From Natronorubrum sediminis (GTDB lineage Archaea > Halobacteriota > Halobacteria > Halobacteriales > Natrialbaceae), in contig NZ_FNWL01000001.1 in NCBI RefSeq assembly GCF_900108095.1, positions 1 through 64,000 of the forward strand: a stretch of 64,000 nt of DNA, given 5' to 3'. Below, in pieces: positions 48,089 through 57,738 of the stretch. The position numbers and the translations under genes are program-made. The notes beneath the pieces are model-generated. The model saw nothing but the letters and a program-made list of their open reading frames with translations. It did not search any database and was not told the origin of the DNA. The number at the start of each line of letters is the position of its first letter. Within the stretch, counting starts at the first letter, position 1.

Positions 48089-49819
48089 ATGAACCGACTC
48101 CATCCACTCAGCGCAGCCACGTACGGGCTTCAATACGGCCTCATCTGGCTCTGGATACCGATGGCGTTGGTTCTACTGTTGGGTGCCGTCGTCGACCCGA
48201 TCAGCCCAGCGTGGTCTCCACTCGCCGCGCCACTCGGGTTCGCGATCGGTGTCGCCTACGGCGTCGCCTACTACTACCGATTCGAGTACGCCATTACGCC
48301 GGACACGTTCGACGTCTCCTCGGGTGTCTTCGCCCGCCGATCCCGTGAAATTCCCTACGGCCGCATCCAGAACGTCGACGTTCGACAGGGGGTGTTTCAA
48401 CGACTCTTCGGTCTCGCGACGCTGTCGATCGAGACCGCAGGTGGCGGTGCAACGGAGGCCACGCTCAACTTCGTCAGCGAATCCGAAGCCACGAGACTCC
48501 AAACGCAGATCAGGCGGCGAACTGCCGAGGTAAAGAGTCGTCGGGGTCGACGACGCGAACAGGAATCGTCGTCGGACGACCAAGCCGAGTCAGTCGCCGA
48601 TCGACCCGAACACCCCGACGAAGCCGAGCGCACGAGCAGCGACCAAACGGTCGACGGGACCGGCGGTCCTGGCACCCCTGAACCGACGTCGAACCGCTCT
48701 CGAGAACTCGACTCCGACTCTCCTCTCGCACCAGGAGTCGGCCAACGCCGACAGCATCGACTGTTCGACCTCGAGGCTCGAGAACTCCTCCTCTACTCGT
48801 TCACGTCGTTTCGGCCCGCGGCCGCCGCTGCCGTCTTGGGGCTCTTTTTCATCGCGACGGATACCTTCCTCGAGTTGCTCGTGGTCGTCGCCCAACCGGT
48901 CGGTGGCCCCGAATCGCTGGGCGAAGGGACGACGACAGATTACGGCATCCTGACGCTCGTCTCGATAGCTAACGGTGTCGTCATCGCGTACGTATTGAGC
49001 GTCGCGTACACGTTCGCAACGTACTACGACTTTCAGCTCGGACGGGCCGACGACGACTTCGTCTACGAACGCGGGCTCTTACAGCGTTACAGCGGCTCGA
49101 TTCCCGTCGAAAAGGTCCAATCGGTGACGGTGACCGCCAACCCGATTCAACGGGCGATCGAGTACGCCGGTCTCTGGGTCGAAACGGCCGGATACGGTCC
49201 CGACAGCAACGGCGGCAGCCAGTCTGCCGTCCCGCTGGCGAAACAAGGACGCGTTCATCGCTTCACGGAAAACCTGACCGGCGTCGAAACGCCGAAATTC
49301 CAGCGCCCACCGCCCATCGCACGCCGACGGTACCTCGTTCGGTACTCGCTCATCGCCACCGTCATCGTCGCGATCAGCTTCGGAATCACGCAGGCAACCG
49401 GCCTCGAGCGCTGGTACCTCGCTGCTGTCGCCTTCGCCGGGGTTCCACCCGCAGCCCACCTGAAGTACGTCAATCTCGGCTACTACGTCGGCGAGGATCA
49501 CTTGATCGTTCGACGAGGCTTTTGGCAGCGCCGAACGACGGTGATCCCCTACTACCGAATCCAGACCGTCTCGACTCGTCGATCGATCTTCCAGCGTCGA
49601 CTCGGGCTGGCGTCGCTCGTCATCGACACGGCCAGTTCGCGAACGCTCTTTTGGACGACGCCGACCATCTACGACGTCGATCTCGAGGATGCGCGTGACA
49701 CCCACGGAACCGGCCGAAAACGACTCCAGTCGGCGCTTCGTGAACGGGCTCGAGACGACGACCTCGGCCTCGACGTCGACTTCACCGCCTCGAGTGAACG
49801 CTCCGATGATTTTATCTAA
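48089..49819 (+). CDS. bPH2-domain membrane protein (YdbT-like), first copy
   Basis: The 576-residue product has several TM helices and repeated bPH2 domains. The first spans about residues 55-140 (YAITPDTFDVSSGVFARRSR, IPYGRIQNVDV), the second about 310-390 (DDFVYERGLLQRYSGSIPVE), and the third about 470-560 (DHLIVRRGFWQRRTTVIPYY). An acidic Ser/Thr/Asp linker of about 70 residues joins the first and second. Function is unknown; homologs are linked to resistance against membrane-active antimicrobials. It is coupled to the YdbS-like gene. Confidence 0.88.
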   Translation: MNRLHPLSAATYGLQYGLIWLWIPMALVLLLGAVVDPISPAWSPLAAPLGFAIGVAYGVAYYYRFEYAITPDTFDVSSGVFARRSREIPYGRIQNVDVRQGVFQRLFGLATLSIETAGGGATEATLNFVSESEATRLQTQIRRRTAEVKSRRGRRREQESSSDDQAESVADRPEHPDEAERTSSDQTVDGTGGPGTPEPTSNRSRELDSDSPLAPGVGQRRQHRLFDLEARELLLYSFTSFRPAAAAAVLGLFFIATDTFLELLVVVAQPVGGPESLGEGTTTDYGILTLVSIANGVVIAYVLSVAYTFATYYDFQLGRADDDFVYERGLLQRYSGSIPVEKVQSVTVTANPIQRAIEYAGLWVETAGYGPDSNGGSQSAVPLAKQGRVHRFTENLTGVETPKFQRPPPIARRRYLVRYSLIATVIVAISFGITQATGLERWYLAAVAFAGVPPAAHLKYVNLGYYVGEDHLIVRRGFWQRRTTVIPYYRIQTVSTRRSIFQRRLGLASLVIDTASSRTLFWTTPTIYDVDLEDARDTHGTGRKRLQSALRERARDDDLGLDVDFTASSERSDDFI

Positions 49820-49840
49820 TTTCCACAATAACGCCGCGTT

Positions 49841-50302
49841 ATGGAACCCCTCCATCCGCGAATTAGGCTCCTCTGGATAGCAAAAGGTGCTCTTCAGGCG
49901 CTCGTCGTCGGCCTCCTCTTGGTCGTCCTCGATCAATTTATCGCAGACGTTCCCGTGTCGGTCATCGCTGTCGTCATCGCAATCGGCCTCGTCCTCACGA
50001 GCGTCTACGCGATTCGACTGTATCAAATATGGCAGTACGAACTTCAGGACGACGCGCTCTACCTCGAGCGCGGCGTTATCACGTTCGTCGAAACCTCGGT
50101 GCCCTTCGTTCGGGTCCAGCACGTCGACACCCAGTTCGGCCCCGTCGAACGAGTGCTCGGACTCTCGAGCGTCGTCGTCTACACGGCCGGTTCGCGCAAC
50201 GCGGACGTACGAATCCCGGGGTTGACGCCCGACCGTGCTCGAGACCTCCAGGACGCGCTGCGCGAACTGGCAGTCGAGAGCGAGGCCGACGACGCGGTCT
50301 AA
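49841..50302 (+). CDS. bPH2-domain membrane protein (YdbS-like), second copy
   Basis: The 153-residue product MEPLHPRIRLLWIAKGALQA aligns along its whole length with the first copy at 47630. The two differ in the TM region, but positions 50106-50220 are almost identical to 47886-48000 at the DNA level (3 differences in 115 bases). It starts 21 bp after the first module ends. The spacing to the next gene is the same six bases. Confidence 0.88.
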   Translation: MEPLHPRIRLLWIAKGALQALVVGLLLVVLDQFIADVPVSVIAVVIAIGLVLTSVYAIRLYQIWQYELQDDALYLERGVITFVETSVPFVRVQHVDTQFGPVERVLGLSSVVVYTAGSRNADVRIPGLTPDRARDLQDALRELAVESEADDAV

Positions 50303-50308
50303 CTCACA

Positions 50309-51907
50309 ATGAATCGACTCCATCCACTCAGCGCCGTCTCAAACGCCGTCAGCGGCGCGATCATTGGCTTCTTCCTCCCGTTTCTCACCGTCTCGTTCCT
50401 CGCGGACCCGCTCGGCACGAACGCGGTTTACGCACTGGTTCCGATAGGACTCGTTCTGGGTGTATCCCACGGAATTGCAACCTACTATCGATTCGAGTAC
50501 GAACTCTCTCCGGACACGTTCGACGTCTCCTCGGGCGTCTTCGCGCGCCAGTCTCGAGAAATTCCCTACGGCCGAATCCAGAACGTCGACCTCAGACAGG
50601 ATCTGCTCCATCGACTACTCGGCGTCGCCGTGGTCTCCCTCGAGACGGCTGGTGGCGGGGCCTCCGAGGCGACCCTAAGCTTCGTCACCAAGGACGAAGC
50701 CGAGCGAATCCGCACCGAGGTCCGCCGACTGACGGCCGAATCCGGATCCGAGCGAGCAGCGTCGGACGAACGGGTCTCGAGTACAGAATCAGCCACTGAA
50801 ACACCAGCGGTCGATGCAGATGTCGGCACGGAGACCCAACGCGTCACCGGCTCTGATACGGATTCTGGGATCGAGACCGAAGCAACTGACGACCACCGAG
50901 TCGAACGAACGCGACTGTTCGAACTCGAGACCCGCGAACTGTTGCTCTACGGCACCACGGCGTTCAGCCTGAGCGGCGTCATGTTGCCGGTAATCCTCTT
51001 CGTCTTCTTTACCGACGGCGGATCGGGCGTGTTCACGAGCGGGTTCTTCGAACTCTCGATCCTCCTCCAAGCCGTCTTGGTCGTCGTTCCGTGGGCGCTG
51101 GCTGCGTACCTCTTTAGCGGATTGTTCACGATTGCGCGATACTACGACTTCCAGTTAGCGCGCGCCGGCGACGACTACGTCTACGAACACGGCCTGATCC
51201 AACACTACAGCGGCTCGATTCCGATCGATAAGGTCCAGTCGGTGTCGATTACGGACAATCCGCTCCAGCGGGCGCTCGGCTACGCCGGGCTCTGGGTCGA
51301 GACGGCGGGGTACGGCCCCGAAAGTAGCGGCGGCAGTCAACCAACCGTTCCGTTCGCGACCGAGAGTCGAGTTTACCGATTCGCCGAACGAGTCACCGGA
51401 ATCGAGCGGCCGGCATTTACAGACCATCCGCCGATCGCTCGCCGACGGTACCTCGCACGATACACCATTCTCGCGACGGTGTTCGTCGGCGCGGTGTTCG
51501 TCGCGGCTCAGGTGACCGCCCTCGAGCAGTGGTACTTCGCGGGACTCGCCTTTCTCGCAGTTCCACCAGCGGCCCACCTCAAGTGGAAGCACATGTCCTA
51601 CTATCTCGGCGAGGATCACCTGGTCATCCGGCGGGGCTTCTGGAACCGAACGACGACCGTCATCCCCTACTACCGAATCCAGACGCTGACGACCAACCGC
51701 ACGCTCCTCCAGCGCCGCCTCGATCTGGCGACGCTCGTCGTCGATACGGCCAGTTCGCGAACGTTTTCTCGATCGACGCCACAGATCGTCGACATCGACC
51801 TCGAGGACGCTCGCGACGTTCACGACGAGAGTCGCAACCGACTCGAGCGAAGTCTCCACGAGCGGACTCGCGACGGTGTGGAGACGTCGCCGGCCGACGG
51901 AATCTGA
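50309..51907 (+). CDS. bPH2-domain membrane protein (YdbT-like), second copy
   Basis: The 532-residue product repeats the layout of the first large copy: domain 1 with FDVSSGVFARQSREIPYGRI, an acidic linker that is shorter and unrelated in sequence, domain 2 with DDYVYEHGLIQHYSGSIPID, and domain 3 with DHLVIRRGFWNRTTTVIPYY. The linker and TM regions diverge most. The two modules could act as paralogous partners or as mixed complexes. Confidence 0.88.
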   Translation: MNRLHPLSAVSNAVSGAIIGFFLPFLTVSFLADPLGTNAVYALVPIGLVLGVSHGIATYYRFEYELSPDTFDVSSGVFARQSREIPYGRIQNVDLRQDLLHRLLGVAVVSLETAGGGASEATLSFVTKDEAERIRTEVRRLTAESGSERAASDERVSSTESATETPAVDADVGTETQRVTGSDTDSGIETEATDDHRVERTRLFELETRELLLYGTTAFSLSGVMLPVILFVFFTDGGSGVFTSGFFELSILLQAVLVVVPWALAAYLFSGLFTIARYYDFQLARAGDDYVYEHGLIQHYSGSIPIDKVQSVSITDNPLQRALGYAGLWVETAGYGPESSGGSQPTVPFATESRVYRFAERVTGIERPAFTDHPPIARRRYLARYTILATVFVGAVFVAAQVTALEQWYFAGLAFLAVPPAAHLKWKHMSYYLGEDHLVIRRGFWNRTTTVIPYYRIQTLTTNRTLLQRRLDLATLVVDTASSRTFSRSTPQIVDIDLEDARDVHDESRNRLERSLHERTRDGVETSPADGI

Positions 51908-51993
51908 TCGTTTCGGACGGTTTTTCGATCGCGTGACCTGCAAGTGAGGTTCGTTTCGGTGGGTTTTACCTGACTCACCGAGACGAGTCGCGT

Positions 51994-53409
51994 ATGGCAG
52001 ACAATGACGAGTTCCGCGTCGAGGAGGACAGTCTCGGGGAGATGGAGGTACCCAAAGACGCCTACTGGGGCGCACAGACCCAGCGGGCGATCCAGAACTT
52101 CCCCATCTCGGGCATCTCGTTCGGCCGACGCTTCGTTCGCGCGTTGGGTGTCGTCAAAAAATCCGCCGCGCAGGCGAACCGCGACCTCGGTCTCATCGAA
52201 GACGACGTTGCTGATGCGATCGTCGAGGCCGCAGACGAGGTCATCGCCGGCAAACACGACGAGCAGTTCCCGGTCGACGTCTTCCAGACCGGCTCTGGCA
52301 CGTCCTCGAACATGAACGCCAACGAGGTCATCGCCAACCGCGCCGCCGAACTCAAAGGTGCGGAAATCGGCGACCGCGTCGTCCACCCGAACGACCACGT
52401 CAACTACGGTCAATCGAGCAACGACGTCATTCCGACCGCGATGCACGTCGCCTCGCTCGAGGCCGTCGAAAAGGACGTCATCCCGGCACTCGATCAACTC
52501 CGCGAGGCGCTCGAGCGAAAGGAAGACGAGTTCGACGACGTAGTCAAAACCGGCCGTACGCACCTCCAAGACGCGACTCCCGTGACCCTCGGTCAGGAGT
52601 TCGGGGGTTATCGTACACAAGTCGAGAAGGGACTCGCCCGCGTTGACAAGGTTCGCGACCACCTTGCCGAACTCGCACTCGGTGGCACGGCAACCGGAAC
52701 CGGCCTCAACACGCACGAGGAGTTCCCCGGTCGCGTCGCCGAGTACATCACGAAAGAGACCGGCGTCCAGTTCCGCGAGGCCGATAACCACTTCGAGGCC
52801 CAGGCCGCACACGACGCGATGAGCGAGGCCCACGGTGCGCTTCGCGTCATCGCCGGCTCGCTGAACAAGATTGCCAACGACCTTCGACTGCTGGCTTCCG
52901 GACCGCGAAACGGTCTCGGTGAGATCGAACAGCCCGAAAATCAACCCGGATCGTCGATCATGCCGGGCAAGATCAACCCCGTCGTCGCCGAGGCCGTCAA
53001 TCAGGTCCACAAACAGGTCATCGGCAACGACGCCGCCGTCTCCGCCGGCGCTGCAGACGGCCAACTCGACCTCAACCTCTACAAGCCCGTCCTCGCACAC
53101 AACTTCCTCGAGTCCGCCGAACTCATCTCGAACTCGAGTCAGGTGTTCGCCGACCGCTTCGTCGACCCACTCGAAGCGAACCGCGAATTCTGTGCGGACC
53201 AGGTCGAACGGTCGATGGCGATGGCGACGTCGCTCAACGTCCACATTGGATACGACAAAGCCAGCGAGGTCGCGAAGACGGCGCTCAAAGAGGACAAAAC
53301 GGTCCGTGAGGTCGTCCTCGAGAAGGGCTATCTCGACGAAGCAGAAGCCGACGAAGTGCTCGACCCCCGCAAAATGTCCCAACGCGGGATCCTCGGCCAG
53401 GACGACTGA
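51994..53409 (+). CDS. fumC: fumarate hydratase class II
   Basis: Fumarase interconverts fumarate and malate in the TCA cycle. The 471-residue product begins with the family segment DSLGEMEVPKDAYWGAQTQR. It has GSGTSSNMNANEVIANRA, the catalytic-His region VKTGRTHLQDATPVTLGQE, and the signature GSSIMPGKINPVVAEAVNQ. An 80-bp gap separates it from the PH module. A perfect inverted repeat TACCGA-ATAC-TCGGTA (53510-53525) lies about 100 bp after its stop. Confidence 0.97.
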   Translation: MADNDEFRVEEDSLGEMEVPKDAYWGAQTQRAIQNFPISGISFGRRFVRALGVVKKSAAQANRDLGLIEDDVADAIVEAADEVIAGKHDEQFPVDVFQTGSGTSSNMNANEVIANRAAELKGAEIGDRVVHPNDHVNYGQSSNDVIPTAMHVASLEAVEKDVIPALDQLREALERKEDEFDDVVKTGRTHLQDATPVTLGQEFGGYRTQVEKGLARVDKVRDHLAELALGGTATGTGLNTHEEFPGRVAEYITKETGVQFREADNHFEAQAAHDAMSEAHGALRVIAGSLNKIANDLRLLASGPRNGLGEIEQPENQPGSSIMPGKINPVVAEAVNQVHKQVIGNDAAVSAGAADGQLDLNLYKPVLAHNFLESAELISNSSQVFADRFVDPLEANREFCADQVERSMAMATSLNVHIGYDKASEVAKTALKEDKTVREVVLEKGYLDEAEADEVLDPRKMSQRGILGQDD

Positions 53410-53509
53410 GTCCTGAGCGGAACCAACACTTACCCGTTGTCTCATATCTGCATTTTTCTCGAGCGAAAACAGTTCCCTCGACCGACGTGACAGTTACCGC
53501 CCCACTCGT

Positions 53510-53525
53510 TACCGAATACTCGGTA
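53510..53525. terminator. inverted repeat after fumC, possible terminator or operator
   Basis: TACCGA-ATAC-TCGGTA is perfect and is followed by TATTCTGACGTTCTTTCTT, partly T-rich. It could be a terminator hairpin for fumC or an operator for the small gene at 53650. The distance from the fumC stop (100 bp) weakens the first reading. Confidence 0.3.
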
Positions 53526-53649
53526 TATTCTGACGTTCTTTCTTCACGAGTAATAGCCAATAAAACGACATAGTGGGCCCAGATCACGGTAATCTCCGTC
53601 GGAATAAAAAATCCAAGCAGTTTTGACGGGGGCTCGCGTCAGACAAAAT

Positions 53650-53883
53650 ATGCACACCTGTCGCGACTGTAACCAGTCGTTTCAGACGGAACTCGCACTC
53701 GAATTGCACCGTGATACGTGCACGAAGGGCCAACTCTTTTGTCAGGTCTGTGGCGATCGGTTCCGAGAGGCCGACGCGACACAAGATGGTTGGCATTATG
53801 ACTGTCCGGACGTCGAGTGCGACGGCGGTGGCCTCCAAGAGGACCTCTTTCGAGTTGAAGACATTCGAACCGCTACACACTGA
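53650..53883 (+). CDS. small zinc-finger protein
   Basis: The 77-residue product MHTCRDCNQSFQTELALELH has a C-x2-C-x12-H-x3-C finger, then a second unit CQVCGDRFREADATQDGWHY with C-x2-C and a following HYDC/C group. Such one- or two-finger proteins are abundant in haloarchaea and mostly unstudied. The ATG at 53650 was chosen over the frame start at 53623. The downstream 53884-54010 has no gene. Confidence 0.65.
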   Translation: MHTCRDCNQSFQTELALELHRDTCTKGQLFCQVCGDRFREADATQDGWHYDCPDVECDGGGLQEDLFRVEDIRTATH

Positions 53884-54010
53884 GTGAGTGCGCTATACAC
53901 TGAGTGAGTATTCCACGCGACAGTCCGTCTCGGCGGGCGTTCTCAGGCGACAGATTCGCTCTCGAGTGCACCACTGATCCGGAGTAATTCGCTTTCAGAC
54001 GACGTTCCGA

Positions 54011-54665
54011 TTACGCTGGGTCGGCCACTTCTCCTTTGAGTTCCTGCACGACAGCCAAATCGTGTTCCGCGATTTCGCCCACGAGTTCTCGAGTTTCGGC
54101 TTCGACGTCCTCGTCCGGAACGACTCGATTGAGGAGTCCGAGCGCCCGTGCGCGCTCTGGTGAAACGGCTTCGCCGGTGAGTACGATTTCTTTCGCGACT
54201 CGAGAGCCTACCATCGCCTCGAGGTAGGGAATCGAATGTGAGGCCGCGATACCGAATTAAACCTCCGGCATCGCGAGTGTTGTCTCTTCGCCGGCGACGA
54301 GGAAGTCACACCGCAACGAGAGAATGAATCCGATACCGATGAGTGCACCGCGCTCCGACGGCGATCGGATACGGTCTCGAGGTGAGAAAATAGTATATTT
54401 CACCGGTCAACTCGCCAATTTCGTCGGCGTACTTTTCGCCGTACGCTGGGTCAGCGACGAGGTCCCTGTCCATGCCGGCACAGGTGACGTCACCGGCCCC
54501 AGTCAGGACGAGACCGTCGACCGCATCCTCGGACAAGTCGACGAGAGCGTCTCTGAGAGCGGACAGTAACTCGAGATTCACCGCGTTGAGTTTGTCTGGA
54601 CGCGCCAGCGTAATCGTCGCAATTCCGTCGGTGACGTCCGATTCGATGAGTGTTGACGAAGCCAT
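54011..54665 (-). pseudogene. broken enoyl-CoA hydratase/isomerase (crotonase) gene
   Basis: The N-terminal part (54306-54665) reads ATITLARPDKLNAVNLELLS, then VLTGAGDVTCAGMDRDLV, typical crotonase. After PYPIAVGA a frameshift (about 54345) switches to the frame that continues ALIGIGFILSLRCDFLVAGE. That frame has an in-frame TAA at 54257-54259 before FGIAASHSIPYLEAMVGSRV. The C-terminus stops early at 54011 (KGEVADPA), about 30 residues short. At least two lesions plus truncation show a dead gene. Its original role was probably fatty-acid or amino-acid breakdown. Confidence 0.85.
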
Positions 54666-55960
54666 ACGTGTTCAATTCACAGTGGCCGAGATAACAGTGG
54701 GTGACTTCCGTACTCGTCTACAATACCACCGTCCTTTCAGTATAGCGAAATGCAGTATATGTGTCTGTCGTCGGCCGCACTCTGTGGACATATTCACTAC
54801 GCCTATACTCACTAATTTCTTCGTGAATTGATACGGGGGAGCCCACTCGAGGCGTCGTTCGGGTCGAAGGCAGGTAGTTTCCGCGAGTGGTCCACATTCT
54901 CTGACCGACACGAAAAATTCGGTCGATACACTACCTGTCCCACACCCACAACCAATAATCAGTCACGGTCCCAGACCCATTCACGAACTACTGAGGCGAC
55001 CGTCCACCCCTAATTCAACAGTGTGAGCCGTCGCTTTGATGGATACGTCCACTCGACTCGAGTCGGTTAGTCGGGGTGTATCCGACTCCGGAAACCAGTC
55101 GTTCGACCAAGAGCACTCTCGTGGTCAGATACCTGCCCAAGACCGGTGAGTGGCCACGGAATCGATTGTTGATGGTTACGCGTCCATTTCCCCCTTCGGA
55201 CTAGAAACGGGGCTCTCGAGTCCCTCATGGCCAGTACCCCACACCGTATTCGAGCGCACGAATCGACCGATCAGCGCCTTTCTATCGTCGTTTCCGCGAT
55301 AGGAAGACAATTTGCCAGCAGTGCCGGTCGGTGACGTTGACGGGGTAGTGAAAAAGACTCGATTCATTCACAGGGACTCCTCGAGTGCTGGCCCAACTCT
55401 GGTTCGGTAGGTCTCGAGTCGATTTACCACCCCGACGCGTACCACGTAGCATCGTTCACTCATCTCAGTTTCAAAGATCTCACACCGATGTGTTTTCTTT
55501 CGACCGTTCGATTCTCTCGTTTGATCGGGCCATGAGTTGTGCCCTCGCCTCGCTCGAGGAGACCCATTCGAAGTCGTCTGGATTGTAGTAAGACCGAGAG
55601 TCTGTGGAGTGGTCCATGGTGACGATAAGCACTCTTCCCTAAGAATTTTACAATTAGGATGGGGAGGAATTATATTGTTTTGCAAGGGTGTTTTTCGGGC
55701 GTTACCCCAAGGGTTTGCCCCGGGAAGATGGCAATCAAATATTGCCGGATGTGGCTGTACTTCGACCATGGATTTCGATTGATTCCCAGCAACTGAATGA
55801 GGGTACAGACCGACTCGATAGTAGCATAATAAATCTGCCAATTTATCACACTTCGTATTCGGATCAGTTCGAATCGCGATTCTTTATCTGTGTAAGTAAC
55901 ACTATTTGGTCGCTATTGGTGGACCTGCTAATGAATATAATCTACTTGCCCGTCGGTTTT
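54666..55960. other. about 1.3 kb with no supported gene, decayed-looking
   Basis: The stretch is mixed in composition and becomes AT-rich after 55620. Open frames such as 55368-55841 on the minus strand have irregular residue use and no acidic bias, so I do not call them. Nothing resembles a tRNA, rRNA or complete insertion sequence. Together with the broken crotonase to the left and the recombinase to the right, it looks like a scar of lost DNA. Confidence 0.5.
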
Positions 55961-55976
55961 GAGAGTATCAATTGCC

Positions 55977-55996
55977 CAAATAAATGCCCTTATTTG
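55977..55996. promoter_or_regulatory. inverted repeat with 6-bp spacer upstream of the recombinase pair
   Basis: CAAATAA-ATGCCC-TTATTTG has perfect 7-bp arms round a 6-bp spacer, the size of spacer used by Xer-type recombination sites. It lies 45 bp before the ATG at 56042. It could equally be an operator overlapping the promoter of the DNA-binding-type gene. Confidence 0.4.
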
Positions 55997-56041
55997 TGAT
56001 AGTGGGATAGATTGAAGTGTGCCCGCTGAGTTGCGCCGACC

Positions 56042-56431
56042 ATGGCTGAAGACGACCGCGTCGCTGTGAAAACATACGTTCCTCGACAACAAAAGGAAAT
56101 TTGGAGCGACCAGGCCGACGATCTCGAGATGAGTCAAAGCGAGTTCGTCAGGACGATGGTCCAGGCTGGGCGGAGTGAATTCGAGATCCCTTCGGCAGGT
56201 GACTCGGGGGGAACTGAATCAGGTTCTAACGCACCCGCTGACGAAGACTTTGCAGACCGCATTCTCGAGGTGTTACAGCGAAGTGGCGCGCTGGATTGGG
56301 ACGGACTCGTCGAAGCACTGGTCGACGACGTGGAGGCCGAACTCGACGCCGAGATCCAGCGTCTACAGGACGACAATCTGGTTCGATACAGCGGCCGAGA
56401 GGGCGGCTACGTGGTGACGAACGATGAGTGA
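56042..56431 (+). CDS. small DNA-binding-type protein (DUF5805-like)
   Basis: The 129-residue product starts with a ribbon-helix-helix-like part (VAVKTYVPRQQKEIWSDQAD, MSQSEFVRTMVQAG), then a Gly/Ser/Asp linker, and a winged-helix-like C-terminal part (FADRILEVLQRSGALDWDGL, EIQRLQDDNLVRYSGREGGY). Similar proteins occur next to tyrosine recombinases in haloarchaea. Its end overlaps the recombinase start by 8 bp, so the two are translationally coupled. It may direct the recombinase to its site or repress the operon. Confidence 0.75.
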   Translation: MAEDDRVAVKTYVPRQQKEIWSDQADDLEMSQSEFVRTMVQAGRSEFEIPSAGDSGGTESGSNAPADEDFADRILEVLQRSGALDWDGLVEALVDDVEAELDAEIQRLQDDNLVRYSGREGGYVVTNDE

Positions 56432-57461
56432 GGGCCAGCAACAACCGAATACGGTCGAGTACTTCCTCCAGGACATCGAACACCACGGGCGTAACGAACG
56501 AACGGCAACAGCCTACAAACGAGTGCTCACGGACTACGAGCAATTTCTTGCGGAACGCTTCGATAAGACGCCGCCAGCGGCCAGCTATCGGGATTGTATG
56601 GCGTGGGTACACGAACTCCGCTCCACGCACTCTGACAGCACTGTCGCGACGTACGCGTCGTATCTGAACCGATTTTACAGCTATCTCGAGCGAGTGGGAC
56701 ACACCGAAGCGAACCCCATGACCGTCGTCTTAGAGGAGATGAACGAGTCGATCGAATCGAACCCGACGCGTCGCGACGTGACGCTCCCCGAAATGCGGTC
56801 GTTCGTCGGCGAGATTCACCATCCCTTGCACGAGGCAATCGTGCTCGTCCTCTTGAAAACGGGTATCAGAGCGGGGGAACTCTGCAACCTCGATCTGATC
56901 GACGTCAATCTCGAGCACGAGGCTCGAACCTGGCAGCCTCGAGCCCATATCTCGGGTCGCTCTGACTCGCTGTTTATCGCGACAGAGCACACGTACGGCC
57001 AGGAATCGGGTGGGGAACGCCGAAACGCGTCGAATAAACGGAAACGGGAAACGGTGATACCGATCGATTCGGAGCTCAAAGACGTCCTCGTTCGGTGGCT
57101 CGCCGTTCGGCCGGACGTCGCTTCGAACTCGGCCTCACCGGCTGCGTCGGAGCCTTTTTTCGTCGGGACAGCCAGCAGTTGGGGTGAGCGATTGACGCCG
57201 AATATCGTCCATCACGTCGTCGAGCAGTACGCGAGAGCCTACGGCTGGTATCGAACGGGCGGTGGTGCCGCAGAGAACGTCACTCCCCACTACTTTCGTC
57301 ACTTCTTCACGACTCACCTTCGCGATCGAACGGGTGACCGGGGTATCGTCCAATACCTTCGCGGTGACGTCGCCAGTGACGTGATCGATACGTACACTCA
57401 CAACTGGGGTGATCGCGTTCGAGAAACGTATCTCGAGCACATCTACACGCTTCGTCGATAG
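56424..57461 (+). CDS. tyrosine recombinase (XerC/D-like integrase)
   Basis: The 345-residue product has an N-terminal SAM-like core-binding domain (residues 10-100) and a catalytic domain. Catalytic candidates are Arg149 (KTGIRAGELCN), a Lys in KRKRETVIPI (about 207), His289-x2-Arg292 (PHYFRHFFTTHL) and the nucleophile Tyr324 (IDTYTHNW). The second His position, usually LGH, reads YLRGD here, so that residue is replaced. The overlap with the upstream DNA-binding-type gene and the absence of other mobile-element genes suggest a chromosomal recombinase or the remains of an integrated element. Confidence 0.9.
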   Translation: MSEGQQQPNTVEYFLQDIEHHGRNERTATAYKRVLTDYEQFLAERFDKTPPAASYRDCMAWVHELRSTHSDSTVATYASYLNRFYSYLERVGHTEANPMTVVLEEMNESIESNPTRRDVTLPEMRSFVGEIHHPLHEAIVLVLLKTGIRAGELCNLDLIDVNLEHEARTWQPRAHISGRSDSLFIATEHTYGQESGGERRNASNKRKRETVIPIDSELKDVLVRWLAVRPDVASNSASPAASEPFFVGTASSWGERLTPNIVHHVVEQYARAYGWYRTGGGAAENVTPHYFRHFFTTHLRDRTGDRGIVQYLRGDVASDVIDTYTHNWGDRVRETYLEHIYTLRR

Positions 57462-57738
57462 GGCTCGGTCGTCAATTATCGTTTCCTGTGTTCGCCGCTG
57501 AATACCACCCCGAGACGCGAGGAACGCTATTGCAAACACGCAGACGGACGCTGTTCTCATCGGCACGATTTCCGGAGACTGAGCCTCTGTGCCACATATA
57601 ATTACTACTATCGTTGTCCTATATCGCGTCCGAGGCTGGACTAATAAATCGCATGTCGCTATATACAATTGGGACACCAGCGACGAGAGAGTCGGAACTC
57701 TCGAGTCACCGCTCGAAACTGTGACGAAAATTGTGTTG

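Noticed and set aside
51820..53445. 541-codon minus-strand frame opposite fumC
   Set aside because: Its length is explained by codon bias of fumC read in antisense; no motif is visible and fumC is well supported.
55368..55841. 157-codon minus-strand frame in the decayed region
   Set aside because: Residue use is neutral to basic with many Cys, Thr and Pro and no match to known transposases; not supportable as a gene.
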